From Bog-950 sp044225825 (GTDB lineage: Bacteria > Bacteroidota > Bacteroidia > Chitinophagales > LD1): a DNA stretch of 64,000 nt. Location: contig JBGAIB010000001.1 in the NCBI GenBank assembly GCA_044225825.1, forward strand, positions 124,001 through 188,000, in the 5' to 3' direction. Made by a program: the position numbers and the translations under genes. Every line of letters begins with the position of its first letter. The first letter of the stretch is position 1. The notes beneath the pieces were generated by a model that saw only the letters and a program-made list of their open reading frames with translations, was not told where the DNA came from and ran no database searches. Of the stretch, positions 33,831-41,934 are shown piece after piece.

Positions 33831-35072
33831 CTACAGTTCCAGAAGTAAATCCACAGGATCGGCTCCCAGCAATAATTTGTGTGGGTTTTCGAGGTAATCT
33901 TTTACGCTTACCAGGAAGCTTACCGATTCCTTACCATCGATAATGCGGTGATCGTAGCTAAGTGCTACATACATCATCGGGCGTATTACTATTTGGCCAT
34001 CTACTACTACAGGGCGGTCCTGAATTTTGTGCATACCCAGAATAGCGGTTTGCGGAGGATTGATGATAGGTGTGCTCATCAAAGAGCCAAACACACCACC
34101 GTTACTGATGGTAAAAGTACCACCGGTCATTTCGTCCATGGTCAATAAACCGTCGCGGCCTTTAATAGCCAGTTCTTTTACCTTCTTCTCGATACCGGCC
34201 AGCGAGAGCGACTCGGCATTGCGGATAACAGGTACCACCAAGCCTTTAGGTGTTGATACGGCAATTGAGATATCGCAATAATCGTGATAGACAATTTCAT
34301 TCTCCTCGATAGAGGCATTTACAGCGGCAAACTTCTCCAGCGAAAGACATACGGCACGGGTAAAGAAACTCATCATACCCAGGCCTACCTCGTTCTTCTT
34401 TTTGAAGGCATCGCCAAACTTGTCACGTATTTTATTGATAGCGCTCATATCCACTTCATTAAAAGTGGTAAGCATGGCGGTAGAGTTTTTAGAATACACC
34501 AAACGCTCGGATACCGTTTTACGCAGGCGACTCATTTTCTCGCGGCGTTCATTACGACTAAAGGCTTCTTTAGCCGGGAGATTTAACTTAGCGCGTACGG
34601 CAGCAAGGGCGTCTTCCTTGGTAATTTTACCACCCGCACCCGAACCTTTTACCTGGCTGGCTTTTACGCCGCCTTCTTCCAATATCTTTTTTGCCACCGG
34701 TGTAGCATGTACATTGGCTTCAGCTACCGGGGCGGTTTTGGTTTCTTTTACTTCAGCAACAGGAGCTTTAACTTCAGCCTTCTTCGTTTCCGGCTCCGGC
34801 TTCTTTTCTTCCTTTGCAGGCGCGCCGGCCGGTTTAGCAGCTGTTTCGTCGATGGTGCAAACCAGGGCCCCTACCTTCAGGTCCTCGCCTTCTTTTGCTA
34901 CCAGTTTTACCACCCCTGCCGCAGGAGCAGGCAGTTCCTGCGAAGCCTTATCGGTTTCCACCTCGCAAATGGGCTGGTCCAATTCAACATAATCGCCATC
35001 TTTTACTAAAAAACGGGCCAGGGTTACCTCTGTAATCGACTCCGCAACGGCAGGCACTTTTAACTCAGTCAT
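33831..35072 (-). CDS. sucB: 2-oxoglutarate dehydrogenase E2 component (dihydrolipoyl succinyltransferase)
   Basis: 413 aa. The lipoyl domain covers residues 1-75, with the lipoylated Lys in CEVETDKASQEL. An Ala/Pro/Lys/Glu-rich linker follows, then the peripheral-subunit-binding domain (ATPVAKKILEEGGVKASQVKGSGAGGKITKED), then the catalytic core with SYDHRIIDGKESVSFLV (catalytic His and Asp) and FTISNGGVFGSLMSTPIINPPQTAILGMH, typical of succinyl-specific enzymes. It makes succinyl-CoA in the TCA cycle. The E1 gene (sucA) and lpd are not adjacent. It is divergent from the sterol-desaturase-family gene, with a palindrome in the shared upstream region. Confidence 0.96.
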   Translation of the reverse strand: MTELKVPAVAESITEVTLARFLVKDGDYVELDQPICEVETDKASQELPAPAAGVVKLVAKEGEDLKVGALVCTIDETAAKPAGAPAKEEKKPEPETKKAEVKAPVAEVKETKTAPVAEANVHATPVAKKILEEGGVKASQVKGSGAGGKITKEDALAAVRAKLNLPAKEAFSRNERREKMSRLRKTVSERLVYSKNSTAMLTTFNEVDMSAINKIRDKFGDAFKKKNEVGLGMMSFFTRAVCLSLEKFAAVNASIEENEIVYHDYCDISIAVSTPKGLVVPVIRNAESLSLAGIEKKVKELAIKGRDGLLTMDEMTGGTFTISNGGVFGSLMSTPIINPPQTAILGMHKIQDRPVVVDGQIVIRPMMYVALSYDHRIIDGKESVSFLVSVKDYLENPHKLLLGADPVDLLLEL

Positions 35073-35130
35073 ACTTAATCGTTTTCCCTATTTAAGGGTT
35101 CATTTTTACCGGGTGCAATATTATCCAAAA

Positions 35131-35154
35131 AAAGTGGTAACACGTTAACACTTT
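35131..35154. promoter_or_regulatory. 24-bp near-perfect palindrome between sucB and the sterol-desaturase-family gene
   Basis: Half sites AAAGTG-G-TAAC and GTTA-A-CACTTT are mirror images around the central AC (35142-35143), with one mismatched pair. It lies 58 bp before the sucB start and 118 bp before the divergent desaturase start, and is a good candidate for a dimeric repressor or activator site. A TAATATTG on the minus strand just downstream (35117-35124) could be the sucB -7 element. Confidence 0.5.
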
Positions 35155-35272
35155 CATATCCTGCGCCTCAAATAGCCAAAACCGCACCACAGGCTAAAAA
35201 ACGGCCATTCCGACTCCTGGCACTTGCAAATACCTGCAAAACACGGCAAATTGCAGTTACAAACCCGCAATT

Positions 35273-36097
35273 ATGTCGTCCTTAATACCTACGGAAGTTG
35301 GCCCCTTTTTACGCTGGCTTATTGCCTTTGGTCTACTCTCGTTCCGCTACATTCTGCTCGCCGGCGGCGCGTATCTGCTGTTTTACGTGTATAAAAGGCA
35401 GGACTGGTTCTATATGAAGATCCAACAGAAGTTTCCCGCTAAAAAGAACATCACCCACGAAATCTTCCACTCCTTTTTAACCTTTGCCGTTTTTGGCTGG
35501 ATGGTGGTACTGATTAACGTACTACGCACCCATAACCTTACGCAAGTTTATGGCGACCTGCATGACCGCAGTTTGTGGTATTATGCCTTCTCATCGGTGT
35601 TTATCATCTTCTTTCACGATGCTTATTTTTACTGGGCACACCGCTTTATGCATCATCCCAAGATTTATAAGTATGTGCACCGAGTGCACCACATCAGCAC
35701 CGACCCTACTCCACTAGCGGCCTTTTCTTTTCACCCGCTGGAAGCCATTTTAGAGATTGGGTTTGTGCCGCTGTTACTGATTATGATGCCTATCCATTTC
35801 TCTTCTTTTCTTATCCTCTCCATCTGGATGATTTTGTTTAATGTGGTTGGTCACCTGGGTTACGAGATTATGCCCAAAAACTTTGTGCGTCACAGCATTT
35901 TTAAATTCAGCAATACGCCTACACACCATAACATGCATCATAAATATGTGAAGTGCAACTATGGCCTGTATTTCAACATCTGGGACCGCCTGATGGGCAC
36001 CAACCATCCGCAGTACGAGGCCCAGTTTGATGAAGTAGTAAACCGCCGCGCCGCACACCAGGCAACGGAGGAGGAACAGGAGTTGAAACAGGCTTAA
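35273..36097 (+). CDS. Sterol desaturase / fatty acid hydroxylase superfamily protein
   Basis: 274-aa membrane di-iron protein. The His clusters are complete: HDAYFYWAHRFMHH (about residues 119-132), HRVHHIST (about 139-146), FHP, and THHNMHHKY (about 218-226), eight-plus His on the cytoplasmic side. Four or so membrane helices surround them. The superfamily includes sterol C-5 desaturase (ERG3), C-4 methyl oxidase (ERG25), and non-sterol enzymes such as fatty acid or carotenoid hydroxylases, which cannot be told apart from motifs. The closeness of a DHCR7 homologue makes C-5 desaturase an attractive guess: DHCR7 acts on the product of that enzyme. Start at 35273 gives a complete N-terminus. 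Confidence 0.85.
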   Translation: MSSLIPTEVGPFLRWLIAFGLLSFRYILLAGGAYLLFYVYKRQDWFYMKIQQKFPAKKNITHEIFHSFLTFAVFGWMVVLINVLRTHNLTQVYGDLHDRSLWYYAFSSVFIIFFHDAYFYWAHRFMHHPKIYKYVHRVHHISTDPTPLAAFSFHPLEAILEIGFVPLLLIMMPIHFSSFLILSIWMILFNVVGHLGYEIMPKNFVRHSIFKFSNTPTHHNMHHKYVKCNYGLYFNIWDRLMGTNHPQYEAQFDEVVNRRAAHQATEEEQELKQA

Positions 36098-36156
36098 CCC
36101 GTTTGTTGTTAGTTGTCGCTCCCCAGGGTAAGGCAAACACAGACTTCGGATATACT

Positions 36157-36276
36157 TTATTGATAGACTTCCGGCGAAGCCGTTAACGTATCAGGCGTTG
36201 GCAGCGGGGTTAGCCACACTGCTTGTGCATGCTTGTGCAGGTATTTTGCTTGTGCACAGGTTAGAAAAGTTTTCAT
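36157..36276 (-). CDS. Possible 39-aa small protein
   Basis: Short frame, ATG at 36276 and TAA at 36157, reading MKTFLTCAQAKYLHKHAQAV, then WLTPLPTPDTLTASPEVYQ. It is preceded by GAAAAACATC, a purine-rich leader, and by the GTGCACAAAT inverted repeat some 95 bp upstream. Three of the six TTGTGCA repeats lie inside its first half and give the repeated residues AQA. No family is recognised. With so few codons it may well be chance; listed because the region is otherwise empty. Confidence 0.2.
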   Translation of the reverse strand: MKTFLTCAQAKYLHKHAQAVWLTPLPTPDTLTASPEVYQ

Positions 36277-36379
36277 ATGATGTTTTTCAGTGTTAAAAGG
36301 GCATTAAATCGCCGGTTTCAACAGAGGGGCCCTTCCGATTTGTGCAGATTTGTGCACTTGATTTTGATGTGCACAAATC
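36223..36379. repeat. Cluster of six TTGTGCA repeats, two forming an 11-bp inverted repeat
   Basis: GCTTGTGCA occurs at 36221-36229, 36231-36239 and 36248-36256. GATTTGTGCA occurs as a direct tandem at 36337-36346 and 36347-36356, and in inverse orientation as part of GTGCACAAATC at 36369-36379. The last two copies form a perfect 11-bp inverted repeat (GATTTGTGCAC / GTGCACAAATC) with an 11-base spacer. The cluster fills the gap between two genes that converge on it, where operators are not expected. The remainder of the 36098-36526 gap is AT-rich and shows no other feature. Confidence 0.75.
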
Positions 36380-36526
36380 GGGCAAAATTTAATATGAGAA
36401 AGGGAAGCGGCACCTATAACCCAAAAACACCAAATCCACTGTAAAGATATACAATAAAGACAATAGTTTCAAAATTTATTTCTTAAAATAATCGATAAAA
36501 TACATTCCTACTGCAAGGACAGCGGA

Positions 36527-37207
36527 TTACTTCGGATTTTTAAGCGCTGCAAAAACCAGGTGATCCAGAAATTTTTGCAGTTCCAGGGTGTTTTTGCTTT
36601 TACCGAAATCGGTGAGTGCAGGCAGGTGGTCCATAAAGAAATACTGGGTATGAGCCATTTCGAGCAAGGTGCTGGCCAGGGAGTGTGTATAGGGATACCG
36701 TGGGTTGTATTCCTTAAACAAGCCGGCAATGCGCGCGCAGAGATCTTTATAGGGTTTAAACAGCTTATGCCTGTTATCGGTATTTACATCCTTGGTGAGG
36801 TATACCTTGTTTACTTCGCAGATCACTACATTAAACAGCGCGGCCTTGTCCAGCTCATCCCCTCCAACATTATCCTTTATACTGCCCGAAAGCAGTTCAA
36901 TTACCTTTTTAATTTTTTTTTCGGGGCTATCCATGTTATGGATATGGTAGATCACCAGGTATTCCATCCAGGCCCAGTACCAGGCGATAATATAGAGCAG
37001 TAAACGGTGCTTGTTTTCGAAATAGCGATAAATACTGGCCTCGGTTGTGCCGGTTTTCTCTGCCAGCTTCTTGAAAGTAAACTCTTCAAAGCCAAGCTTT
37101 TCAATCATCTTAACTGCCTCCCGCACGATTTTACGACCCAGTTCCGTGCTTTCGGGATCGCGCAGAAAGAGCTTTTCATTCATCCTGATACGCAGGTTTA
37201 ATTCCAT
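36527..37207 (-). CDS. TetR/AcrR-family transcriptional regulator
   Basis: 226 aa. The N-terminal TetR helix-turn-helix lies at about residues 24-70 (GRKIVREAVKMIEKLGFEEFTFKKLAEKTGTTEASIYRYFENKHRLL), with the typical IYRYF recognition-helix ending. The C-terminal ligand domain is all-helical and family-specific. It is divergent from the ABC/HlyD/TolC export genes that begin 160 bp away, the usual place for a local repressor of an efflux or secretion system. The start may be Met1 (37207) or Met9. A 13-bp palindrome at 37268-37280 in the shared upstream region is a candidate operator. Confidence 0.93.
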   Translation of the reverse strand: MELNLRIRMNEKLFLRDPESTELGRKIVREAVKMIEKLGFEEFTFKKLAEKTGTTEASIYRYFENKHRLLLYIIAWYWAWMEYLVIYHIHNMDSPEKKIKKVIELLSGSIKDNVGGDELDKAALFNVVICEVNKVYLTKDVNTDNRHKLFKPYKDLCARIAGLFKEYNPRYPYTHSLASTLLEMAHTQYFFMDHLPALTDFGKSKNTLELQKFLDHLVFAALKNPK

Positions 37208-37267
37208 GGCAGTAAACTTAAAATAAACAATAGACTATCAGACAGTAAATTTACACTTTTTCACATA

Positions 37268-37280
37268 ATAGTATTACTAT
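37268..37280. promoter_or_regulatory. Candidate TetR operator in the divergent promoter region
   Basis: ATAGTA-T-TACTAT, a perfect odd palindrome midway between the TetR start and the ABC transporter start. A second short palindrome GTAAATTTAC lies at 37245-37254. Both are AT-rich, so chance is possible. Confidence 0.35.
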
Positions 37281-37368
37281 CATTGTTAAAAGTATAATAT
37301 TTTAGCGTTTACAAAACCTATCGCCGATCAGGTTGTTGAGTAAAGAGGTTTTGTTTCAATCTACCTTT

Positions 37369-39096
37369 ATGCAGTCGTCCGCAACCCCACTAAGCAGATT
37401 CTTTAAACTAGCCGCCATGGAGCGCAAAGAAATTGGCGCTATTTATTTCTATGCCATCCTAAGTGGTATTATCAGCCTTAGTTTGCCCTTAGGCATTCAA
37501 TCGATCATTAACTTATTATTCGGCGGTGTAATTTCCACCTCTTTACTCGTGCTTATCGCCATGGTAGTGTTGGGGGTGCTGCTGAATGGCTGGCTGCAAA
37601 TTTTGCAGATGCGGGTGAACGAGAACATACAACGCAGAATTTTTACCCGCTACAGCCTGCAGTTTGCCTATAAAATACCCCGGTTGGATCTGATGGCCGT
37701 TGACGACTACTACCTGCCTGAATTGGTGAACCGTTTTTTTGATACGGCTTCTCTGCAAAAAGGGCTATCTAAAGTACTACTGGATTTTCCCGCAGCAACG
37801 GTCCAAATCGTTTTCGGTATTGCCCTGCTTTCCTTCTATAACGGGGCCTTCCTGTTTTTCGGTATCGGTTTAATCCTGCTTATCGTGCTCATTCTGCGTT
37901 TTACGTATCCCCTGGGCATAAAAACCAGCCTGGAGGAATCGAATTATAAATATGAGGTAGGTTATTGGCTGGAGGAAGTGGCGCGCACGGTAAAAACCAT
38001 CAAATTTATGGGGCTCAATCGCTTCTCGGTACAAAAAACCGATACACTGGTTAGCGGTTACCTGGATGCCCGCAAAAGCCATTTTAGGGTACTGTTGATA
38101 CAGTACTGGAGTTTCGTAATCTTTAAGGTAATAATTACTGCAGCGCTGCTAAGTGTTGGGGCCATTCTGGTATTTGAACAGAAGCTAAACCTCGGACAGT
38201 TTATTGCCGCTGAAATTGTAATACTGGTGCTGATAAACAGCATCGAGAAACTTATTGGTAGCCTGGACGTGGTTTACGACATGCTAACCTCGCTGGAAAA
38301 GGTGAGTAAAATTATTGATAAACCGGAAGAGCGGATAGATGGCATAGATGGTGCTATTGACGGACAGGGATTGCGCATTACGCTGGCCGACCTGAGTTAT
38401 AGGTTTAATACGGCAGATGACAACTGGGTGCTGCGCAACCTGCATCTGGAAATAAAACCCGGTGAGAAGGTTTGCATTTTCGGCACCGAGGGTTCGGGTA
38501 AATCAACCTTACTTAAACTGCTTACCGGAGGATATAGCGGCTACAACGGTCAATTATTAATAAATGGTTATCCGTTAGGCGACTATAACCTTGGTTCCCT
38601 GCGCAGGCATCTTGGCGTTTACCTGGCTACTGCCGATCTTTTTTCGGGCACGCTGCTGGAGAACCTGACCTTAGGGCAACCGAATATCTCTATCGAAGAA
38701 ATATTATCGGTTTCGGAACGGGTGGGCCTGCTGCCTTTTATTAAGTCGTTGCATAAAGGTCTGGAAACGCCGATTGACTCGTTGGGTAAAAAACTGCCAC
38801 GCAATACCGTACACAAAATATTAATTGTAAGGGCCCTGCTGAAAAAGCCCGGGCTGTTATTGCTGGAGGACTGCTGGAGCGGTTTGGAATTAGAGGAGCA
38901 ACAAGTACTGGTTAACTACCTAACCCAAAGCAACCCTGCCTGCACGCTGGTAGCTGTTACCAACGACGAAGGCTTTGCGCGGAACTGCGACAAAATTGTG
39001 CTGTTGGACGGGGGCTGCATTGTTAAGCAGGGGACCTTTGCGGAGGTAAAAAACTCTATGGAATACAAACGAATGTTTCGTCGCTTAAGCTTATAA
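37369..39096 (+). CDS. ABC transporter, fused permease-ATPase with degenerate ATPase motifs
   Basis: The ATG at 37369 (MQSSATPLSRFFKLAAMERK) is preferred to the TTG 12 codons upstream. 575 aa: six membrane helices in residues about 20-310 (type IV exporter fold) and a nucleotide-binding domain in about 340-575. Walker A is intact (GTEGSGKSTLLKLL). Other motifs deviate: Walker B reads LLLLEDCWSG (E-D instead of D-E), the signature LSGGQ is replaced by KKLPRNT, and the switch His is replaced in AVTNDEGF. No C39 peptidase domain is present. Such degenerate partners are known in Bacteroidota export operons with HlyD and TolC. First gene of abc-hlyD-tolC; hlyD starts 6 bp later. Confidence 0.9.
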   Translation: MQSSATPLSRFFKLAAMERKEIGAIYFYAILSGIISLSLPLGIQSIINLLFGGVISTSLLVLIAMVVLGVLLNGWLQILQMRVNENIQRRIFTRYSLQFAYKIPRLDLMAVDDYYLPELVNRFFDTASLQKGLSKVLLDFPAATVQIVFGIALLSFYNGAFLFFGIGLILLIVLILRFTYPLGIKTSLEESNYKYEVGYWLEEVARTVKTIKFMGLNRFSVQKTDTLVSGYLDARKSHFRVLLIQYWSFVIFKVIITAALLSVGAILVFEQKLNLGQFIAAEIVILVLINSIEKLIGSLDVVYDMLTSLEKVSKIIDKPEERIDGIDGAIDGQGLRITLADLSYRFNTADDNWVLRNLHLEIKPGEKVCIFGTEGSGKSTLLKLLTGGYSGYNGQLLINGYPLGDYNLGSLRRHLGVYLATADLFSGTLLENLTLGQPNISIEEILSVSERVGLLPFIKSLHKGLETPIDSLGKKLPRNTVHKILIVRALLKKPGLLLLEDCWSGLELEEQQVLVNYLTQSNPACTLVAVTNDEGFARNCDKIVLLDGGCIVKQGTFAEVKNSMEYKRMFRRLSL

Positions 39097-39102
39097 AGAA
39101 CT

Positions 39103-40449
39103 ATGTGGTTAAGTAAAAACAACGCTGAATTATTGCAGCAATCGGAAGGGCTTGGCGCCTGGCGGAAAGTATCGGTCGACAGTGCTGCCGTAAAACCTGT
39201 TCGCATACTGGCGATATTTCTGTTATTACTATTGTTATTAATGTTTATACCCTGGACCCAGACCATTTTTGCGCCAGGCATTATTACTACCCGATCGCCG
39301 GAACAGCGGCCGCAGGAAGTAAATGCGGTGATTGCAGGTGGCATTGAAAAATGGTATGTGTGCGAAGGCGACGTGGTGCAAAAGGGAGATACCATTCTGA
39401 AACTGACAGAAGTAAAGGAAAACTACCTGGACCCCCAGTTATTGAAACGGACGGAAGAACAAATACGCGCTAAGGAGCAAACCCTGGACTTTTACCGTGA
39501 TAAAGTAGCGGCCAACCAAGCGCAATTTTTAGCCTTAACCCAGGCACGCGAACTGAAATTGCAACAAGCTAAAAACAAGGTAAAGCAAGCTATAATATAC
39601 GTGCAAAGTGACAGCATGGCATTGGTAGCGGCTACTACGGAACTTAAAATTGCCCGCGACCAATATGCACGGCAAAAGGAGTTATACGATGCGGGATTAA
39701 AGTCGCTTACGGAGCTGGAACAACGCAAACAGGCACTGCAAAACGCTGAGGCTAAAAAACTGATGGCAGAAAATAAATTGGCTAATGCAGGTAATGAGTT
39801 ATTGAATGCCCAACTGGAAGTGGATCAGATTGACCGGGACTACAACGAAAAGACCGCTAAAATAACCTCCGAACGGTTTGCTGTTTTAAGCGACATCAGC
39901 AGTGGTGAAGCCGAAGTTGCAAAACTTAAAAACCAGTTCAGCAACTATGCCATACGCAACACTTTTTACTATGTGCTGGCGCCACAGGCAGGGCAAATAA
40001 CGCGCACTGTTGCTGCCGGTGTGGGCGAGGTGGTGAAAGAGGGCGAAATGCTGGTAATGATAGTGCCACAACAATTTCAGTATGCTGTAGAAATGTATGT
40101 GCGACCGGTGGATTTACCGCTGGTTTCCCTTAATCAAACAGTGCGCTTTCAGTTTGATGGCTGGCCATCGATTGTTTTTAACGGCTGGCCTAATGTGAGC
40201 TATGGAACCTTTGGCGGCAAGGTAGTAGCAGTAGATAACAGCATTTCGCCCAACGGTAAGTTTAGGGTGCTGGTAGCAGAAGACCCTACAGAAACCAAAT
40301 GGCCGGAAGTACTACGTGTAGGTGGAGGAGCAAAAGGTTTAGTGTTGCTGAAGGACGTTCCGATATGGTATGAACTATGGAGAAACTTTAATGGGTTTCC
40401 ACCCGATTTTTATAAACCCGCAACATCCGAACAGAAAAACGCCAAGTAA
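39103..40449 (+). CDS. HlyD-family periplasmic adaptor
   Basis: 448 aa, one membrane helix near the N-terminus (ILAIFLLLLLLLMFIPW, about residues 36-52), then split barrel-sandwich/lipoyl halves (VNAVIAGGIEKWYVCEGDVVQKGDTILKL near residues 75-105 and YYVLAPQAGQITRTVAAGVGEVVKEGEMLVMIVP near 290-325). Between them lies a long alpha-helical hairpin of about 170 residues with coiled-coil character (about residues 115-285). This is the membrane-fusion protein that bridges the inner-membrane ABC exporter to a TolC-type channel. Spaced 6 bp after the ABC gene and 2 bp before the tolC-like gene, so one operon. Confidence 0.93.
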   Translation: MWLSKNNAELLQQSEGLGAWRKVSVDSAAVKPVRILAIFLLLLLLLMFIPWTQTIFAPGIITTRSPEQRPQEVNAVIAGGIEKWYVCEGDVVQKGDTILKLTEVKENYLDPQLLKRTEEQIRAKEQTLDFYRDKVAANQAQFLALTQARELKLQQAKNKVKQAIIYVQSDSMALVAATTELKIARDQYARQKELYDAGLKSLTELEQRKQALQNAEAKKLMAENKLANAGNELLNAQLEVDQIDRDYNEKTAKITSERFAVLSDISSGEAEVAKLKNQFSNYAIRNTFYYVLAPQAGQITRTVAAGVGEVVKEGEMLVMIVPQQFQYAVEMYVRPVDLPLVSLNQTVRFQFDGWPSIVFNGWPNVSYGTFGGKVVAVDNSISPNGKFRVLVAEDPTETKWPEVLRVGGGAKGLVLLKDVPIWYELWRNFNGFPPDFYKPATSEQKNAK

Positions 40450-40451
40450 GC

Positions 40452-41861
40452 ATGTTTAAAAACATTGTAATTTTTATTCTACTAACGATAAACGTGTTGC
40501 TTGTTCGTGCATCGGACAGCCTGCGAATTTTGGATGTTACGAGTTATGTAGCTATTGTAGGTAATTACCATCCGGTGGCCCGGCAGGCAAACCTACTACC
40601 GGAGCAGGCACGTGCCGAACTGCGCATTGCCCGCGGCGGATGGGATCCGCTGCTTTACTCGGATTACAACAATAAAACCTATAACAGCAGTAACTATTAT
40701 TCCTTTTTCGAGAACACTATTAAAATACCGGTGTGGTATGGTATTGAGGTAAAAGCTGGGTACGATGTTGCCTACGGTAATAACCTGAACCCCGAAAGCA
40801 AACTACCGGGAGGTGGCCTGGGCTACCTTGGCATACAGGTACCCCTGGGATCGGAATTGTTGTTCGACAAAAAACGCGCTGCACTGCGACAGGCGCAGCT
40901 TTTTACAAAAGCCAGTGAACAGGAAAAAATAAGTCAGCTAAACGACTTGTTTCTTGACGCGCTTAAAACCTACTACGACTGGAGTTATGCCTATGCGGAA
41001 TACACAATTTATAAGCAGGCTGTAAAAATTGCCGAAGACCGTTTCGCGGCTACTTGTAAAGCGGCCCAGTTGGGCGACAGACCGGCTATTGATACCACCG
41101 AAGCGCTCACCCAGCTACAAAGCCGGCAATTACAAGAGGTGGACGCGAAAATGCGCTATATCAACGCCCTGTTGCAAGTCAACAACTTTCTTTGGCTGCC
41201 TGATGGCCGTCCGTATCCATTGGATACCCTTTTAACTCCCAGTACACCCGACACTGCGTTTTTAAGAGCAACCCTTAGTTTAGGCGGTATGGAACAATTA
41301 ACGGCAACGCTGCACACCGTTCACCCAACCTTGCTGTTGTATAACTTCAAACTAAAACAACTGGAAATTGAGAGGCGGTTGAAAATTGAAAGTCTTAAAC
41401 CGCGGCTAAACCTGCAATACAATCTCATCAGCAACAAATTTAACTTCGGCAGCGAGGCCGGCCTGTTGTTTACCAACAGCTATAAATTCGGCCTGCAATT
41501 CAGCATGCCCCTGTCGTTTACCCAAGCAAGAGGCGAACTAAATAAAGTGAAACTAAAAACACAGGAAACCACGTATGCCCTTGAACTAAAGACCCAACAG
41601 CTGATTAACAAATTGCGCAGCAGTTTTAATGAACTTAGCGCCCTGCAACAACAAACACGCATCTACCTGCAAAACACGGCTGCCTATAAAGTGTTGTTAG
41701 AAGGGGAACAGAAACGGTTACTGAATGGAGAGAGCTCGTTGTTTTTGGTGAATGCACGCGAGAACCGCTTTATAGAAACCCAATTGAAAATTGCGGAGGT
41801 GGTGACCAAATACTATAAGGCCGAAGCCACCTATGAGTGGGCCTCGGGCAACCTGCAATAA
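40452..41861 (+). CDS. TolC-family outer membrane channel
   Basis: 469 aa. Signal peptide MFKNIVIFILLTINVLLVRA, then two repeats of the TolC fold with long amphipathic helices (for example QEKISQLNDLFLDALKTYYDWSYAYAEYTIYKQAVKIAEDRF and the second copy TYALELKTQQLINKLRSSFNELSALQQQ) and outer-membrane strands between them (YDVAYGNNLNPESKLPGGGLGYLGIQVPL; FGLQFSMPLSFTQARGELNKVKLK). Third component of the export system with the preceding HlyD and ABC genes. The cargo is not encoded next to it. Confidence 0.9.
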   Translation: MFKNIVIFILLTINVLLVRASDSLRILDVTSYVAIVGNYHPVARQANLLPEQARAELRIARGGWDPLLYSDYNNKTYNSSNYYSFFENTIKIPVWYGIEVKAGYDVAYGNNLNPESKLPGGGLGYLGIQVPLGSELLFDKKRAALRQAQLFTKASEQEKISQLNDLFLDALKTYYDWSYAYAEYTIYKQAVKIAEDRFAATCKAAQLGDRPAIDTTEALTQLQSRQLQEVDAKMRYINALLQVNNFLWLPDGRPYPLDTLLTPSTPDTAFLRATLSLGGMEQLTATLHTVHPTLLLYNFKLKQLEIERRLKIESLKPRLNLQYNLISNKFNFGSEAGLLFTNSYKFGLQFSMPLSFTQARGELNKVKLKTQETTYALELKTQQLINKLRSSFNELSALQQQTRIYLQNTAAYKVLLEGEQKRLLNGESSLFLVNARENRFIETQLKIAEVVTKYYKAEATYEWASGNLQ

Positions 41862-41934
41862 GGAACATTAAATACTAACATTTTTAGCATTTATAATTAT
41901 CTTTGTTAGACACGACTAACGAAAACGACTTTTT

